Source: Rhodanobacter sp. LX-99 (GTDB taxonomy: Bacteria > Pseudomonadota > Gammaproteobacteria > Xanthomonadales > Rhodanobacteraceae). Taken from it: a stretch of 64,000 nucleotides of DNA. Shown one piece after another: positions 52,707-62,627 of this stretch. Positions within the stretch are counted from its first letter, which is position 1. Every line of letters starts with the position of its first letter. The notes under the pieces were generated by a model that saw nothing but the letters and a program-made list of their open reading frames with translations, did not search any database and was not told where the DNA came from. Made by a program: the position numbers and the translations under genes. The stretch lies in NCBI RefSeq assembly GCF_018599185.1, contig NZ_JAHFVL010000001.1, positions 1-64,000 of the forward strand, written 5' to 3'.

Positions 52707-53179
52707 GTCGCCCCCCCATCACCAAGACCGGCGCAGAGCGTTTGCGCGCGGAACTGGAACGGCTGAAGTCCGCCGACCGCCCGCGCATCATCGCGGCGAT
52801 TGCCGAAGCGCGCGCACACGGTGATCTCAAGGAGAACGCGGAATACCACGCCGCCCGCGAACTGCAGAGTTTCACCGAAGGCCGCATTGCCCAACTGGAG
52901 GGCTTGCTGTCGACCGCCGAGGTGATCGATGTCGCCCGGCTGAAACCGGGCAACCGCATAGTGTTCGGCGCCACCGTGGACCTGGAGGACGAGGATTCCG
53001 GCGTGGCAGTGACCTATCAGATCGTCGGCGACCTGGAAGCGGACATCAAGCAGCGATTGATCGCGGTGTCCTCGCCGATCGCCCGCGCACTGATCGGCAA
53101 GAGTGCCGGCGACAGCTTCGAATTCACCGCACCGAACGGCGTCAAGCACTACGAAATCATCGACGTCCGTTACTCGTGA
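52703..53179 (+). CDS. greA: Transcription elongation factor GreA
   Basis: 158 residues. N-terminal coiled-coil hairpin with acidic tip ([22 protein letters not shown]: the D and E coordinate Mg2+ in the RNAP active site) and FKBP-like C-terminal domain ([19 protein letters not shown]). It stimulates cleavage of backtracked RNA. ATGA overlap with carB. A GGCTCCGG/CCGGAGCC hairpin at 53190-53216 follows the stop. Confidence 0.97.
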   Translation: MSRPPITKTGAERLRAELERLKSADRPRIIAAIAEARAHGDLKENAEYHAARELQSFTEGRIAQLEGLLSTAEVIDVARLKPGNRIVFGATVDLEDEDSGVAVTYQIVGDLEADIKQRLIAVSSPIARALIGKSAGDSFEFTAPNGVKHYEIIDVRYS

Positions 53180-53231
53180 CTGTGGTCGAGGGCTCCGGGG
53201 CATTGTCGCCGGAGCCCTGATCAACGCCCAC

Positions 53232-53257
53232 AAAAAAGGCCGCCTGCGCGGCCTTTC
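53232..53257 (-). terminator. Terminator of rpmJ
   Basis: 9-bp stem AAAGGCCGC / GCGGCCTTT with loop GCAG, followed on the minus strand by a T6 tract. The plus-strand side has only T3-C-T, so it mainly ends rpmJ. Confidence 0.88.
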
Positions 53258-53279
53258 TCATGGCATCGCCAGACTGGAT

Positions 53280-53405
53280 TCAGCGCTGGCGAGCCTTGAA
53301 ACGAGGATTGCTCTTGCAGATCACGAACACCTTGCCGCGACGGCGCACAATCTTGCAGTCGCGATGCCGCGCCTTGGCGGACTTCAAAGAGTTAAGCACC
53401 TTCAC
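53280..53405 (-). CDS. rpmJ: Ribosomal protein bL36, 41-residue type
   Basis: 41 codons from a [25 protein letters not shown]..., ending NPRFKARQR. This is the longer alternative L36 (YkgO-like), with two cysteines (RDCK, VICK) instead of the full C-C-C-H zinc set. It completes the 50S subunit. AGGAG lies 8 bases before the GTG. Convergent with greA. The Xanthomonas bL36 has almost the same sequence, as I recall it. Confidence 0.93.
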   Translation of the reverse strand: MKVLNSLKSAKARHRDCKIVRRRGKVFVICKSNPRFKARQR

Positions 53406-53466
53406 GGCCAGCTCCTGACACTAAACGAAAATGTAAGCACGCAAGTGTAACGGCCCCAATGACTTA

Positions 53467-54378
53467 TCACAAGCCCGGTGCAACGGCCGTTTCCGCCACC
53501 GTGGCCAGGAATTGCTGCAGGGCCGGGGAATGGTCGTCGGCCCGACAGGCCACGGCCAGCAGCAGGTAGGCATCGGGATCTTCCAGCGGCACGTAGCAGA
53601 CCCCGGCCAGGCGCACGGTACGCATGCTGGCCGGCACCAGGGCCAACCCCAAGCCGGCGGCAACCAGGGCGAGCAAGCCGTTGATCTGTTGTGCGTGCTG
53701 GGTGATCGATGGCTGGAAGCCGGCCCGCGTCGCCAGTTTCACCAGCCGGTCGTACAGCGTGGAAGCCAGTTCGCGCGGTTGCGACACGAAGGCATCGCCG
53801 GCCACCTCGGCCAGGCGCAGGCTGTCGCGGCTGGCCATGGGATGGCCGGCGGGCAGGGCGAGCAGCAAGGGCTCGCGATCGATCATGCTCAGCCGCAGGC
53901 CGCGCGCGTCCTGTTCATGCGCTGGCTCATCGCGAACAAAGCCGACGTCGATCTGGCCGGCGAGCAGGGCGGCGAACTGCGGTTCGGTATACATCTCGCT
54001 GAGTTGCAGGCGCACGTTGGGCGCGATCTGGCCAAAACGCAGCAAGGCCTGCGGCATGGCCGGATGGAACGAGACCGAGACGGTATAGGCCAGCCGCAAC
54101 TGGCCGCTGTAACCTGCCGCCGCAGCCACTACCTGGCTGCGTGCTTCGTCGACCTTGGCCAGAATCTGCCGGGCCTGCTCCAGGAAAATCCGGCCCGGCT
54201 CGGTCAGCGCCACGCTGCGCTTGGTGCGCTCCAGCAGGCGCACCCCCAGATCCTGTTCCAGCGACTGGATCTGCTGCGACAGCGGCGGCTGGGAAAGGTG
54301 CAGGCGCAGCGCCGCCCGGGTGAAGCTGAGCTCCTCGGCGACGGCAACGAAATAGCGCAATTGGCGAAGATCAAACAT
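53467..54378 (-). CDS. LysR-family transcriptional regulator (BenM/CatM-like)
   Basis: 303 residues. N-terminal winged HTH MFDLRQLRYFVAVAEELSFTRAALRLHLSQPPLSQQIQSLE and a periplasmic-binding-like effector domain (LRLAYTVSVSFHPAMPQALLRF, AGQIDVGFVR, GLGLALVPASM). The DLRQLRYF start with LSQPPLSQQIQ resembles the BenM/CatM group, which sense aromatic acids; the ligand here is unknown. Its upstream region is AT-rich and shared with a divergent candidate sRNA at 54446, a plausible regulatory target. Confidence 0.92.
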   Translation of the reverse strand: MFDLRQLRYFVAVAEELSFTRAALRLHLSQPPLSQQIQSLEQDLGVRLLERTKRSVALTEPGRIFLEQARQILAKVDEARSQVVAAAAGYSGQLRLAYTVSVSFHPAMPQALLRFGQIAPNVRLQLSEMYTEPQFAALLAGQIDVGFVRDEPAHEQDARGLRLSMIDREPLLLALPAGHPMASRDSLRLAEVAGDAFVSQPRELASTLYDRLVKLATRAGFQPSITQHAQQINGLLALVAAGLGLALVPASMRTVRLAGVCYVPLEDPDAYLLLAVACRADDHSPALQQFLATVAETAVAPGL

Positions 54379-54445
54379 ATAGTGATTTCAAATTAATAAG
54401 GCGCTAAATATATATTAGATACTTTATTGCGTCGATCATAAAATC

Positions 54446-54583
54446 ACTCTCGTCCCGCCACTTCCCCTCCCCCCTAGTGGCGGCGGCCCTCGCCCCGCAG
54501 CGACGCTAAATACGACATCTGGTTCAACTCCCCCCCTGAACCCATGTCGATGCGTCTCCCCTGCGGGGCGCTTTCTTTTTTTG
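54446..54583 (+). ncRNA. Candidate small RNA with C-rich loops (plus strand)
   Basis: Hairpin 1: CCGCCACT/AGTGGCGG (54455-54483) with the 13-nt loop TCCCCTCCCCCCT. Hairpin 2: CGACAT and GGTTCA on one arm, TGAACC and ATGTCG on the other (54513-54549), closing the loop ACTCCCCCCC. This is enclosed by ACGC/GCGT and by a perfect 10-bp helix CGCCCCGCAG (54491-54500) / CTGCGGGGCG (54561-54570), followed at once by CTTTC and T7, an intrinsic terminator. CATAAAAT (54437) is a possible -10. Both flanking genes are on the minus strand, so the signal is not a gene's 3' end. Loops complementary to Shine-Dalgarno sequences are seen in Xanthomonas sX13 and alpha-r15 sRNAs. Confidence 0.7.
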
Positions 54584-54629
54584 CGATCGGCACCGCTGCC
54601 CACCTGGCAGTGGCGCCGCCGTGTCGGGC

Positions 54630-56735
<2,106 letters not shown>

Positions 56736-56993
56736 TCAGGCCAGCAACTGATGTACCAGCGCGATGTAGCGGCGCATGGCTTCCTCTTCGGGGACGCCGT
56801 TCAACTGCGCCCAAGCCTCGTGTTTGGCGGTGCCGACGAAGTCGAAGAAACCGGGCTGGGCGCGTTTCAGGTCGCCTTCCGAGCCCTGCTTGTAGAGCGC
56901 GTAGAGCTTCAGCAAGGTGTCGTTGTCGGGGCGCGTGGCCAATCGCTGGATGTCCTTGGCAGCCTGGTCGAACTCGCGGCGAAGGTCGGTCAT
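56736..56993 (-). CDS. Acyl-CoA-binding protein (ACBP)
   Basis: 85 residues, four-helix ACBP fold: LRREFDQAAKDIQRLATRPDNDTLLKLYALYKQGSEGD with conserved Tyr/Lys, and KHEAWAQLNGVPEEEAMRRYIALVHQLL. It binds long-chain acyl-CoA in the cytosol and buffers its supply. ATG at 56993 marks the family start; the open frame upstream crosses the cmk promoter and is not coding. Together with fadH it suggests a fatty-acid oxidation unit. Confidence 0.93.
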   Translation of the reverse strand: MTDLRREFDQAAKDIQRLATRPDNDTLLKLYALYKQGSEGDLKRAQPGFFDFVGTAKHEAWAQLNGVPEEEAMRRYIALVHQLLA

Positions 56994-57105
56994 GAGGCGG
57001 ATCGGACATGGCTTGCGGACAAGGAGACCGGCTAGATAGCACGCGTCCCCGGTGGGGTCAACGCGGTAAACTCCCTCGCTTTCGCCATTCAGCCAGGATC
57101 CTGTC

Positions 57106-57786
57106 ATGAGCCATGCTCCCTCCGTCCCCGTACTCACGATCGACGGGCCGTCGGGATCGGGCAAGGGCACCATCAGCGCGCTGGTGGCCGAACGGCTGGG
57201 TTGGCGGTTGCTGGATTCCGGCGCGCTGTACCGCGCTGTGGGCTACGCCGCCGGCATGGCCGGGCTTGACCTGTCGGACGTGGAAGCGGTAACCCGCTGC
57301 GCGCAGGGCACGAAGATCCATTTCCGCGCGGCCAGCGACGGCGGCGAGACCCGGGTGATCGTCAACGGGCACGACGCCACCGACGAATTGCGCACCGAAA
57401 CCGCCGGTGCGGCGGCCTCGGCGATCGCCTCGATGCCGCCGGTACGCGAAGCCCTGGTGGCGCTGCAGCTGGGCTTCCGCAAGGCGCCCGGCCTGGTCGC
57501 CGACGGGCGCGACATGGGCACGGTGATCTTCCCGGATGCCGCGCACAAGGTTTTCCTCACTGCGAGCGCCGCCGAGCGGGCGAAAAGGCGCTATAAGCAG
57601 TTGAAGGAAAAGGGGCTCAGCGTTACACTTGCGGGCCTTCAGCGAGAAATTGAGGCGCGTGACAGCCGCGATGCATCGCGGGCGGTTGCGCCGCTCAAGC
57701 CTGCCGAGGATGCCGTGCTGGTGGATACCACCGGGATGGGCATCGACGAGGTCGTCGCGAAAGTACTTGCCGTCGTGCAGTCCTGA
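57106..57786 (+). CDS. cmk: Cytidylate kinase
   Basis: 226 residues. P-loop [18 protein letters not shown]-binding [11 protein letters not shown] and [15 protein letters not shown], lid [13 protein letters not shown]. It phosphorylates CMP and dCMP. cmk-rpsA-ihfB order is conserved in gammaproteobacteria. Divergent from the ACBP gene, 112 bp apart. Confidence 0.97.
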   Translation: MSHAPSVPVLTIDGPSGSGKGTISALVAERLGWRLLDSGALYRAVGYAAGMAGLDLSDVEAVTRCAQGTKIHFRAASDGGETRVIVNGHDATDELRTETAGAAASAIASMPPVREALVALQLGFRKAPGLVADGRDMGTVIFPDAAHKVFLTASAAERAKRRYKQLKEKGLSVTLAGLQREIEARDSRDASRAVAPLKPAEDAVLVDTTGMGIDEVVAKVLAVVQS

Positions 57787-57963
57787 CCGGAGTGCGCGGC
57801 GGTTTCTGTGCCCCTGCCGCGGCAGGGGGTTTTGGCCAATGGTGACGACGGTCGGTTCCGTGGAACCACCCGAACTCACCCTCAACCGGTGGACCGGAAA
57901 GTTCGTGCGCAACACCCAACCAAGGCGCAACGAACCACGGTCTTTTCCCACTATGGAATCAAC
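57787..57963 (+). promoter_or_regulatory. rpsA leader with terminator-like hairpin
   Basis: A perfect 18-bp palindrome CCCCTGCCG/CGGCAGGGG (57811-57828) followed by GTTTT looks like a partial terminator or attenuator after cmk. Two more short hairpins follow in the leader: GGTTCC/GGAACC (57854-57867) and CCGG-TGGA-CCGG (57886-57897). Structured rpsA leaders in gammaproteobacteria mediate translation autocontrol by S1; that role here is inferred. Confidence 0.55.
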
Positions 57964-59637
57964 ATGACTGAAAGTTTTGCCGAACTGTTTGAACAGAGCC
58001 AACAGGCTATCTCCAAGCTGAAGCCCGGCGCCATCGTCACCGGCATCGTTGTGGAAATCCGCAACGACGTCGTCGTGATCAATGCCGGCCTGAAGAGCGA
58101 AGGCATCGTCCCGATCGAGCAGTTCAAGAGCGAGGACGGCGTGCTGGAGGTGCAGGTAGGCGACGAGGTGAAGGTAGCCCTCGAAGCTTTGGAAGACGGT
58201 TTCGGCGAGACCAAGCTGTCGCGCGAGAAGGCCAAGCGCTCGATGGTGTGGGACGACCTGGAGCAGGCGTTCGACAAGGAAGAGACCATCGTCGGCATGA
58301 TTTCCGGCAAGGTCAAGGGCGGTTTCACCGTCGACATCAAGGACGTCCGCGCATTCCTGCCGGGCTCGCTGGTCGATGTGCGTCCGGTGCGCGACCCGGT
58401 TTACCTCGAGGGCAAGGAACTCGAGTTCAAGATCATCAAGCTCGACCGCAAGCGCAACAACGTGGTGGTCAGCCGCCGCGCCGTCGTCGAGACCGAGTTC
58501 TCCGAGGAGCGCGAGAAGCTGCTTGAGCGCCTGACCGAGGGCGCCGTGGTCAAGGGCACCGTCAAGAACCTCACCGACTACGGCGCGTTCGTGGACCTGG
58601 GCGGCATCGACGGCCTGCTGCACATCACCGACATGGCGTGGAAGCGTGTGCGTCATCCGTCCGAAGTGGTCAACGTCGGCGACGAGCTGGACGTGCGCGT
58701 GCTGAAGTACGACAAGGAGCGCAACCGCGTTTCGCTGGGCCTGAAGCAGCTGGGCGACGACCCGTGGGTCGCCATCGCCCGCCGCTACCCGGTCGGCAGC
58801 CGCCTGTTCGGCAAGGTCTCCAACGTCACCGATTACGGCTGCTTCGTCGAGATCGAGCCGGGCGTGGAAGGCCTGGTGCACGTGTCCGAGATGGACTGGA
58901 CCAACAAGAACGTCAACCCGGCCAAGGTGGTGCAGGTCGGCGACGAGACCGAAGTGACCGTGCTGGACGTAGACGAGGAGCGTCGCCGCATCTCGCTGGG
59001 CATCAAGCAGACGCGCTCCAATCCGTGGGAAGCGTTCGCCGCCATGCACAAGAAGGGCGACAAGGTCTCCGGCCAGATCAAGTCGATCACCGACTTCGGC
59101 GTGTTCATCGGCCTGGACGGCGGCATCGACGGTCTGGTGCACCTGTCCGACATCTCCTGGCAGATGTCCGGCGAAGACTTGGTCCGCAACTTCAAGAAGG
59201 GCGACGAGATCGAGGCCGTGGTGCTGGCGGTGGACCCGGAGCGCGAGCGCATCTCGCTCGGCATCAAGCAGATGGAGCAGGATCCGTTCGGCCAGTTCAT
59301 GGCGGCGAATCCGCGCGGCAGCATCGTCAACGGCACCGTCAAGGAAGTCGATGCGAAGGGCGCCGTGATCGATCTGGGCGAAGGCGTCGAGGGTTACCTG
59401 CGTGCCAACGACATCGCCAAGGAGCGTATCGACGATGCCACCCTGCACCTGAAGGTGGGCGACAAGGTCGAGGCCAAGTTCACCGGCATGGATCGCAAGG
59501 GTCGCCAGCTGGCGCTCTCGATTCGCGCCAAGGACGAGGAAGACGCGCCCGACACGTCGGCGGACTACTCGTCCGCTGCCAGCGGTACGACCAAGCTTGG
59601 TGCGCTGCTCAAGGAGCAGTTCAACAAGGCCGACTGA
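57964..59637 (+). CDS. rpsA: 30S ribosomal protein bS1
   Basis: 557 residues, six S1 RNA-binding repeats (for example [57 protein letters not shown]-type repeat, [30 protein letters not shown]). The first two anchor to the ribosome and the others bind mRNA leaders. ATG at 57964 begins the typical [31 protein letters not shown] hairpin (59659-59682) without a strong T-run follows before ihfB. Confidence 0.98.
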   Translation: MTESFAELFEQSQQAISKLKPGAIVTGIVVEIRNDVVVINAGLKSEGIVPIEQFKSEDGVLEVQVGDEVKVALEALEDGFGETKLSREKAKRSMVWDDLEQAFDKEETIVGMISGKVKGGFTVDIKDVRAFLPGSLVDVRPVRDPVYLEGKELEFKIIKLDRKRNNVVVSRRAVVETEFSEEREKLLERLTEGAVVKGTVKNLTDYGAFVDLGGIDGLLHITDMAWKRVRHPSEVVNVGDELDVRVLKYDKERNRVSLGLKQLGDDPWVAIARRYPVGSRLFGKVSNVTDYGCFVEIEPGVEGLVHVSEMDWTNKNVNPAKVVQVGDETEVTVLDVDEERRRISLGIKQTRSNPWEAFAAMHKKGDKVSGQIKSITDFGVFIGLDGGIDGLVHLSDISWQMSGEDLVRNFKKGDEIEAVVLAVDPERERISLGIKQMEQDPFGQFMAANPRGSIVNGTVKEVDAKGAVIDLGEGVEGYLRANDIAKERIDDATLHLKVGDKVEAKFTGMDRKGRQLALSIRAKDEEDAPDTSADYSSAASGTTKLGALLKEQFNKAD

Positions 59638-59711
59638 TCGCCTGCAGCGGTCTGATACGGGGCGGCGGCCCATCGCCGCCCCGTCGTTTCATGTCACGGA
59701 CATTGGGGCCC

Positions 59712-60011
59712 ATGACTAAATCCGAATTGATCGAGGCGCTCGCCAGGCGCCAGACCCACCTTGCGTTTGCCGATGTCGAGATGGCCGTCAAGAGCGTCAT
59801 CGAGCAGATGAGCCATGCCCTGGCTCACGGCGAACGTATCGAAGTGCGCGGTTTCGGCAGCTTCGCGCTGCACTACCGACCGCCGCGCATGGGGCGCAAC
59901 CCCAAGACGGGCGAAGCCGTGGCGCTGCCCGGCAAGCACGTCCCGCACTTCAAGCCAGGCAAGGAATTGCGCGAACGCGTCAACCAGGACCTGGAGCAGA
60001 AAACCGCCTGA
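59712..60011 (+). CDS. ihfB: Integration host factor beta subunit
   Basis: 99 residues. HU/IHF fold: [13 protein letters not shown], then [44 protein letters not shown], with the intercalating Pro of the beta-arm. With IhfA it bends DNA at specific sites. The closely following terminator separates it from lapA. Confidence 0.97.
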   Translation: MTKSELIEALARRQTHLAFADVEMAVKSVIEQMSHALAHGERIEVRGFGSFALHYRPPRMGRNPKTGEAVALPGKHVPHFKPGKELRERVNQDLEQKTA

Positions 60012-60042
60012 CGGATCGGTCGGCATGCAGGAAAACTGATCG

Positions 60043-60076
60043 AAGGCAGGCGGCGCAAGTCGTCCTGTCTTTTTTA
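60043..60076 (+). terminator. Terminator after ihfB
   Basis: Stem AAGGCAGG / CCTGTCTT (one G-T pair) around a 14-nt structured loop, followed by a T-run ending TTATT. Supports a separate promoter for lapA in 60077-60179. Confidence 0.75.
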
Positions 60077-60179
60077 TTGCGCGCCGTTCGCGGTGGCCGC
60101 GAGGCCGTCATGAATCGTTGCCGCATGGATTGCCCGCGTTGCCTGTGCCTGTCACGAGCAATCGGGTAAAGTCTCGGCC

Positions 60180-60428
60180 ATGCGCCCGCTCGCCATCATC
60201 GTCCTCGTGATCTTCATCGCCGCCGGCGTCGTGCTGGGCGCGCTCAATGCCGACCTGGTCGGCTACGACCTCGCGTTCGCCCAGGTGCAACTGCCCAAGG
60301 GCGCGGCCTTGCTGGGTGCGCTGGTGATCGGCTGGCTGCTGGGCGGGCTCACCGCCTGGGTGGGCGTAAGTACGCGCCAGCGCCGCCGTCAACCGCGCGC
60401 GGACAAGAAGCTGTCGGCCAAACCATGA
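60180..60428 (+). CDS. lapA: Lipopolysaccharide assembly protein A (LapA domain)
   Basis: 82 residues. Two membrane segments (about 4-24 and 42-62) with the LapA pattern LNADLVGYDLAFAQVQLPKGAALLGALVIGWLLGG and a basic Arg/Lys tail. LapA works with LapB at the inner membrane in controlling LPS synthesis through FtsH degradation of LpxC. Overlaps lapB by 4 bp (ATGA). Confidence 0.93.
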   Translation: MRPLAIIVLVIFIAAGVVLGALNADLVGYDLAFAQVQLPKGAALLGALVIGWLLGGLTAWVGVSTRQRRRQPRADKKLSAKP

Positions 60429-61597
60429 ATCTCCTGTATGTGCTGGTTCCGCTGGTGCCAGCCGCGTTCGTCCTGGGCTGGTGGGCCTCCCGCCGGATCG
60501 GTGCGCGCCGCTCCGGCGCCGAAGTCAGCGAGCTGTCCTCGGACTACTTCCGCGGTCTGAACTACCTGCTCAACGAGGAGCAGGACAAGGCGATCGAGGT
60601 CTTCCTCAAGCTGGCCGAATACAACCGCGACACGGTCGAAACGCACCTGGCGCTGGGCAACCTGTTCCGCCGCCGCGGCGAGGTGGACCGGGCCATCCGG
60701 CTGCACCAGCATCTGGTCTCGCGGCCGGGCCTGACCGACGCGATGAAGACGGTGGCCCTGCTGGAGCTGGGCGAGGACTACATGCGCGCCGGGCTGCTGG
60801 ATCGGGCCGAGGCGCTGTTCTCCGACCTGGTGGCGATGGACGCGCACGCGCCGTCGGCGCTGCGCCACCTGATCGCCATCTACCAGCACGAGCGCGACTG
60901 GCACAAGGCGATCGAGCATGCGCGCCGGCTGGAGGTGATGACCGGCGAGGACGAGGCACCGATGATCGCCCAGTTCTATTGCGAACTGGCCGACCGCTCG
61001 CGCCAGCATGGCGCCCGCGCCGAGGCGCGCGACTATCTGCGTCAGGCATTCGAGTGCCAGCCCAACTGCGTACGCGCCTTCATGTTGACCGGTCGCCTGC
61101 AGTCCGAAGACGGCCAGCATGCCGAAGCGGCGACGGCTTACGAGGCGGCGATCAAGGCCGATATCGCATTCACCCCGGATATCCTGCCGCCGCTGCTCAA
61201 CAGCTATGCCCGTTCGCAGCAGATGGAGCGCGCCGAGAGTTTCCTGCGCGACATGCTGGGGCGCTACCACGGCGTCTCGCCGGTGCTGGCGCTGACCCAG
61301 CTGTACCGGCAACGCGACGGCGAACGGGCGGCGATCGATTTCCTGACGGCGCAATTACGCCAGCGACCGTCGGTACGTGGTCTGATGGCCTTGATCGACG
61401 CCACCATGGACAAGATCGAGGGCGAGGCGCGCGAGAACTTCCTGATCCTGCGCGACCTGACCCGCAAGCTGCTGGAAGGCCAGGCGATGTATCGCTGCAG
61501 CCGCTGCGGCTTCGGCGCCAAGGCACATCATTGGCAATGCCCCAGTTGCAAGAGCTGGAGTACGATTCGACCGATCCACGGCGTCGCCAGCGAGTGA
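60425..61597 (+). CDS. lapB: Lipopolysaccharide assembly protein B (LapB/YciM)
   Basis: 390 residues. N-terminal membrane anchor (LLYVLVPLVPAAFVLGWW), about nine TPR repeats (YLLNEEQDKAIEVFLKLAE, THLALGNLFRRRGEVDRAIRL...) and a C-terminal rubredoxin-like metal site with two C-x2-C pairs (YRCSRCGF, WQCPSCKSW). It recruits LpxC to FtsH to balance LPS and phospholipid. Seven bases separate it from the next gene, which also makes surface polysaccharide. Confidence 0.96.
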   Translation: MNLLYVLVPLVPAAFVLGWWASRRIGARRSGAEVSELSSDYFRGLNYLLNEEQDKAIEVFLKLAEYNRDTVETHLALGNLFRRRGEVDRAIRLHQHLVSRPGLTDAMKTVALLELGEDYMRAGLLDRAEALFSDLVAMDAHAPSALRHLIAIYQHERDWHKAIEHARRLEVMTGEDEAPMIAQFYCELADRSRQHGARAEARDYLRQAFECQPNCVRAFMLTGRLQSEDGQHAEAATAYEAAIKADIAFTPDILPPLLNSYARSQQMERAESFLRDMLGRYHGVSPVLALTQLYRQRDGERAAIDFLTAQLRQRPSVRGLMALIDATMDKIEGEARENFLILRDLTRKLLEGQAMYRCSRCGFGAKAHHWQCPSCKSWSTIRPIHGVASE

Positions 61598-61604
61598 GCG
61601 GAGC

Positions 61605-62627
61605 ATGTACCTGACCACGGGATGGTTGCTGGCCAGCTTGTCGATCACCTTGCTGCTGGTGCGCGGCGCGATCGGCTACGCGCATCGACGCGGCATGCTC
61701 GACCAGCCCGGACAGCGCCGCTCGCATCATCTGCCGACCCCGCGCGGCGGCGGCGTCGGCGTGGTCGTGGCGATGCTGGTCTGCTTGCCTGGCGTGCTGT
61801 CGGGCTTGCCGGCAGCATGGCCGGCAAGCGTGATCGCGAGCCTGTCCGCTGCACTGGCACTGGTGGCGCTGGCCGGCTGGTGGGACGATCACCGCTCGTT
61901 GCCGGTGCTGCCACGACTGGGTGCCCAACTGCTCGCGGTTTGCCTGTTTTCGCTGAGCCTGTCGGCCACCGGCTTGTCATGGTGGTGGCTGCCGGTGTTG
62001 CTGATCGGCGGCGCGTGGAGCATCAACCTGCACAATTTCATGGACGGCATCGACGGCTTGCTGGCGCAACAGGCGATCTTCGTCGGCGCAGCTCTGGCCT
62101 TGCTGGCATGGGCGGCGGCCCAGCCCGCGCTGGCCATGGCGGCGGCAGCTCTCGCAGCATCGGCGCTGGGCTTCTGGTGGTTCAACCGGCCGCCGGCCCG
62201 GATCTTCATGGGCGATGTCGGCAGCGGCAGCGTCGGCCTGCTGATCTTTGCATTCAGCGCGATGCTGTGGCGCGTCGAGCATGCCCTGCTGTGGCCCGCA
62301 CTGATCCTGTCGTCGGCGTTCGTGGTCGATGCCAGCCTGACCTTGCTGACCCGCATGTGGCGTGGACGGCGCTGGTACACTGCGCACCGCGAACACCTGT
62401 ACCAGTGGGTGGTGCGCCGCGGGGGAACGCATGCACGGACGGGCGCCGCCTATATGGGCTGGAACCTGCTGGTCGCGGCGCCGTTGGCCTGGTTGGCCTG
62501 GAGTCATCTGCGAATGGCGCTGCCGATTACCATAACCGTTTATCTTGGAGCGGCAGTCGCATGGCTGGCGCTGAAACGTCGCTGCCTGCGACGCCATCCG
62601 CCAAGGACATCCCATGTCGCTGCGTAA
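61605..62627 (+). CDS. Undecaprenyl-phosphate sugar-1-phosphate transferase (WecA/MraY-like GT4)
   Basis: 340 residues, about 10 membrane segments. Superfamily motifs: RRSHHLPTPRGGGVGV, GWWDDHRSLP, NLHNFMDGIDGLLA (catalytic/Mg2+ Asp), PARIFMGDVGSGSVG and the C-terminal HREHLYQ. The enzyme transfers a HexNAc-1-P or related sugar phosphate from UDP to undecaprenyl phosphate, starting O-antigen or exopolysaccharide repeat units. The sugar is not determined. It overlaps the dehydratase gene by 14 bp. Confidence 0.92.
   Translation: MYLTTGWLLASLSITLLLVRGAIGYAHRRGMLDQPGQRRSHHLPTPRGGGVGVVVAMLVCLPGVLSGLPAAWPASVIASLSAALALVALAGWWDDHRSLPVLPRLGAQLLAVCLFSLSLSATGLSWWWLPVLLIGGAWSINLHNFMDGIDGLLAQQAIFVGAALALLAWAAAQPALAMAAAALAASALGFWWFNRPPARIFMGDVGSGSVGLLIFAFSAMLWRVEHALLWPALILSSAFVVDASLTLLTRMWRGRRWYTAHREHLYQWVVRRGGTHARTGAAYMGWNLLVAAPLAWLAWSHLRMALPITITVYLGAAVAWLALKRRCLRRHPPRTSHVAA

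Noticed and set aside
57058-59673. 871-codon minus-strand frame opposite cmk and rpsA
   Set aside because: Shadow of rpsA repeats; its repeated segments mirror the S1 domains, not a new repeat protein.
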